In this document: in pieces, positions 13,332-15,497 of the stretch
How positions within the stretch are numbered: the first letter of the stretch is position 1
How the letters are laid out: every line of letters begins with the position of its first letter
NCBI GenBank assembly: GCA_008932955.1
Contig: WBXE01000032.1
Location: forward strand, 1 to 15,497
DNA length: 15,497 nucleotides
Source of the DNA: Verrucomicrobiota bacterium
GTDB lineage: Bacteria > Verrucomicrobiota > Verrucomicrobiia > Verrucomicrobiales > Akkermansiaceae
Direction: 5' to 3'
The notes under the pieces: generated by a model
Databases searched by the model: none
What the model was told of the DNA's origin: nothing
Seen by the model: only the letters and a program-made list of their open reading frames with translations
Position numbers and translations under genes: made by a program

Positions 13332-13337
13332 CCCCGT

Positions 13338-14411
13338 ATGGACTATTCTGCTCTCATTGCCAAACACCGTGACCGCTTCGCCGAACTGGAAGAAGCAGTG
13401 GGCAATCCGGACCTCTTCGCCGATGCCAAACGCGCCACTGACCTGCTGCGCGAGCATCGCAAGCTCAAGCGAACCCTCGATCTGTGGGAAAATCTCCAGG
13501 CTACCAAGCGCCACCTAGCCGATAACCAAGACCTGGCAAGATCCGACGATCCTGACTTCGCCGCGATGGCCGCCGAGGAGATTCCCGCGCTCGAAGCCAC
13601 CATCACCAGCTTGGCGGATGACCTGCAATACGCGCTGCTGCCCGCCGATCCTAACGAAGACCGCGACGCCCTGATCGAAATCCGGGCCGGTGCCGGAGGC
13701 GACGAGGCATCGCTTTTCGCTGCGGAACTGATGCGCGCCTATCAACGCTATGCCGATGTCCGCGGCTGGAAATGCGAACATCTCGAGAGCAGCCCGTCGG
13801 AAGTCGGCGGCTTCAAGGAAGTCATTCTCAAAGTAACCGGCGACGAAGTGTTTCGTCATCTTAAATACGAATCGGGCGTGCATCGAGTTCAGCGCGTGCC
13901 CACCACCGAGACCCAAGGCCGCGTCCACACCTCCACCATCACCGTCGCCGTGCTGCCGGAAGCCGAAGAGGTCGATGTGGATATTAGACAAGAAGACCTC
14001 CGAATCGAAGTCTGCCGCTCCGGCGGCGCCGGTGGCCAACACGTCAACCGCACCGAGAGCGCTGTGCAAATTTTCCATTTGCCCACGGGTATCTATGTGC
14101 GTTGCGAAGAGGGGCGTTCGCAGATTAAGAATCGCGAGATTGCGATGCAGATTCTCCGCACCAAGCTCTACGAACAAAAACTTCGCTCCCAACAAGAGGC
14201 CTATTCGTCGCACCGCCGCTCCCTCATCGGCTCCGGCGACCGCTCGGAAAAAATTCGCACCTATAACTTTCCGCAGTCCCGCGTCACCGACCACCGCATC
14301 GGCCTGACCTCCCACAACCTCGCCGGCGTGATGGCCGGCGATTTCTCGGAGTTCACCACCGGCCTCCAAAAAGCCGAGATGGACGAACGCCTCGCCGAAG
14401 CCGGGATCTAA
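13338..14411 (+). CDS. prfA: Peptide chain release factor 1
   Basis: A 357-residue class I release factor, which reads UAA/UAG and triggers peptide release from the ribosome. The catalytic GGQ is at residues 232-234 within SGGAGGQHVNRTESAV; its Gln is normally methylated by PrmC. The codon-recognition tripeptide is Pro188-Thr-Thr190 (VPTTETQGR), the PxT form of RF1, not the SPF of RF2. GAGGDEASLFAAEL and GVHRVQRVP are also typical, and the length equals the family's norm. There is no frameshift site such as RF2 often has. No prmC follows; the gene converges on the Sel1-repeat gene, with stop codons only 6 bp apart and no hairpin between, so the two mRNAs probably overlap. Confidence 0.98.
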   Translation: MDYSALIAKHRDRFAELEEAVGNPDLFADAKRATDLLREHRKLKRTLDLWENLQATKRHLADNQDLARSDDPDFAAMAAEEIPALEATITSLADDLQYALLPADPNEDRDALIEIRAGAGGDEASLFAAELMRAYQRYADVRGWKCEHLESSPSEVGGFKEVILKVTGDEVFRHLKYESGVHRVQRVPTTETQGRVHTSTITVAVLPEAEEVDVDIRQEDLRIEVCRSGGAGGQHVNRTESAVQIFHLPTGIYVRCEEGRSQIKNREIAMQILRTKLYEQKLRSQQEAYSSHRRSLIGSGDRSEKIRTYNFPQSRVTDHRIGLTSHNLAGVMAGDFSEFTTGLQKAEMDERLAEAGI

Positions 14412-14417
14412 CTTATA

Positions 14418-15497
14418 TTATTTTGCAATCAGGTCTCTGGCCTCTTTGCTGCCCTGCTGGGCGGCGAGCTGCAACCAATACTTTCCCAAGGATTTCGAGG
14501 GCGCAACCCCTCTGCCTTCAAGCAGACATTTGCCATAGGCTACCCGGCCGTTGGCCGATCCGCGGCGAGCCGACTTCTCATACCATGTCACCGCCTCGTT
14601 GGCATCTTTCTCCACAACCGTGCCATTGTCATAACACTTTCCCAGCTCATACTGACCTTCCGCGTCGTTCTGTGCCACCGCTTTCCTGATCCATTCAATC
14701 GCCTCTGAAGCTTTGGCGGCTTTTCCCGTCAGAAGCAACTGCCCCATCCTCGCCTGCGCCGGCGCGTAGTTGCGCCCCACCGCCTCACCCAACCATTTGT
14801 CGGCCTCCGCTTCATGCTTTTCAATCCCGGTGGCGGTCCTCAAAAAATTGGAATACGCGAGTTGTGCGGCGGGCTCGCCTTTGTCTGCGGCCTTGCGATA
14901 CCATTCGACGGCCGCGGCCGCATCCCGATTCACGCCCGTGCCATTGGCATAACAATCGCCAAGCGCGGTCATCGCCGGCCCATCGTCCAACCCGGCGGCC
15001 TTGCGCATCAATGCCACCGCTTCACCCGGATCCTTGACCAAGCGCAAGGCCTTTTCCCGCATCGCCCCGGCATGGCCCGATTTCGTCAGATCCTCAATTA
15101 ATTCGGATGCGTGCTGCCGCGATTCTTCATCATCTATTTTGAATAGCAGCATCGCCTGATCGAATAAATTTTCCGGATGCCCTTGCGTGGCGGCCTTGCC
15201 GTACCATGCTGCGGCTTCCGACAGGTCTCGCGCCACGCCGCGGCCCTCGGCCAAGCAATTGGCATAGGCAATCTGAGACTCCCAATTGTTCAACTCGGCA
15301 GCCTGCTTGAAGTAGCGTGCGGCTTCCACCTCATCTTTCGGGACTCCGTTTCCAGCCGCATATATCTCTCCTAAAATATGCAGCGGCAAATAGTATCGTT
15401 CCATCTCCAACGATTTGTGACACCATTTCATCGCCTCGGCCGCATCGCGCTCCACCCCGCGCCCCTCGACGTAACACCAGGCTAGATAGGCGGCCCC
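14418..15497 (-). CDS. Sel1-repeat (TPR-like) protein, N-terminus outside window
   Basis: An open frame of 359 residues on the minus strand, continuing past the right edge (the frame reads AAYLAWCYVEGRGV at the edge). It consists of about ten consecutive Sel1-like repeats of roughly 35 residues, with signatures such as A-x-x-Y-A-N-C-L-A-EGRGVARD-x-x-EAA-x-WY-x-KAA. Units near residues 113-178 of the visible part (PENLFDQAM to KAAGLDD) have lost the middle G-V-x-x-D loop. Sel1 proteins form solenoid scaffolds for protein-protein contacts, often secreted or periplasmic; the location cannot be seen because the start is missing. It ends KEARDLIAK, 6 bp from the prfA stop. The internal GTG at 15455 is not the true start because the repeat pattern continues upstream of it. 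Confidence 0.93.
   Translation of the reverse strand, partial: GAAYLAWCYVEGRGVERDAAEAMKWCHKSLEMERYYLPLHILGEIYAAGNGVPKDEVEAARYFKQAAELNNWESQIAYANCLAEGRGVARDLSEAAAWYGKAATQGHPENLFDQAMLLFKIDDEESRQHASELIEDLTKSGHAGAMREKALRLVKDPGEAVALMRKAAGLDDGPAMTALGDCYANGTGVNRDAAAAVEWYRKAADKGEPAAQLAYSNFLRTATGIEKHEAEADKWLGEAVGRNYAPAQARMGQLLLTGKAAKASEAIEWIRKAVAQNDAEGQYELGKCYDNGTVVEKDANEAVTWYEKSARRGSANGRVAYGKCLLEGRGVAPSKSLGKYWLQLAAQQGSKEARDLIAK

Noticed and set aside
13515..14369. 284-codon open frame opposite prfA
   Set aside because: Antisense shadow of RF1; His/Gly/Ala-rich with no known motif.
1..15497. CRISPR array, insertion sequence, prophage or defence island
   Set aside because: No spaced direct repeats, transposase, integrase or nuclease-type genes seen; all identifiable genes are core or transport functions.

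Overview
The window looks like chromosomal DNA from a member of the Verrucomicrobiota. It is GC-rich and carries ordinary housekeeping genes in good codon context. The taxon inference rests on three things: a perfect TGTTC-N4-GAACA palindrome upstream of recA, which is the operator form I recall being described for verrucomicrobial LexA; an N-terminally extended HU-like protein; and a stand-alone pseudopilin of the kind common in this phylum. No integrase, transposase, CRISPR array, tRNA or rRNA gene is visible, so this is core rather than accessory DNA.

Layout. Positions 1-219 (minus) hold the N-terminus of an unrecognised membrane protein, cut by the window edge. An HU/IHF-family DNA-binding protein (585-914, plus) with a strong terminator converges on an RseP-like site-2 protease (993-2411, minus). 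Next on the minus strand are a SOUL-family lipoprotein, then the ribosomal pair rplU-rpmA with its own terminator, a 491-bp intergenic region containing a cluster of hairpins, and recA. A LexA-type box lies between recA and the divergent recG (5502-7553, plus). A membrane protein with a PH-like tail (7629-8456, minus) converges on recG. The plus strand then has a lone GspG-like pseudopilin, a Gfo/Idh/MocA oxidoreductase resembling GnnA-type sugar dehydrogenases, a 479-bp gap, a sodium:solute symporter followed by a small two-helix membrane protein, and prfA (RF1). prfA converges within 6 bp on a long Sel1-repeat protein that runs off the right edge.

How the pieces relate. Most neighbours are separate transcription units rather than one pathway. 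Clear functional groupings are rplU-rpmA (50S ribosome), recA/recG (recombination and repair, probably SOS-linked through the shared operator) and the symporter with its small partner.

The most interesting system-level signal is in the start regions. Almost no gene has a Shine-Dalgarno sequence. Instead, at least six genes and up to eight have a -10-like hexamer (TANNNT or near) ending 5-7 nt before the start codon, usually with a TTGNNN-like -35 element 16-18 bp further up. That is the geometry of leaderless mRNAs, and it also helped choose several start codons. No clearly novel multi-gene defence or metabolic system is present.
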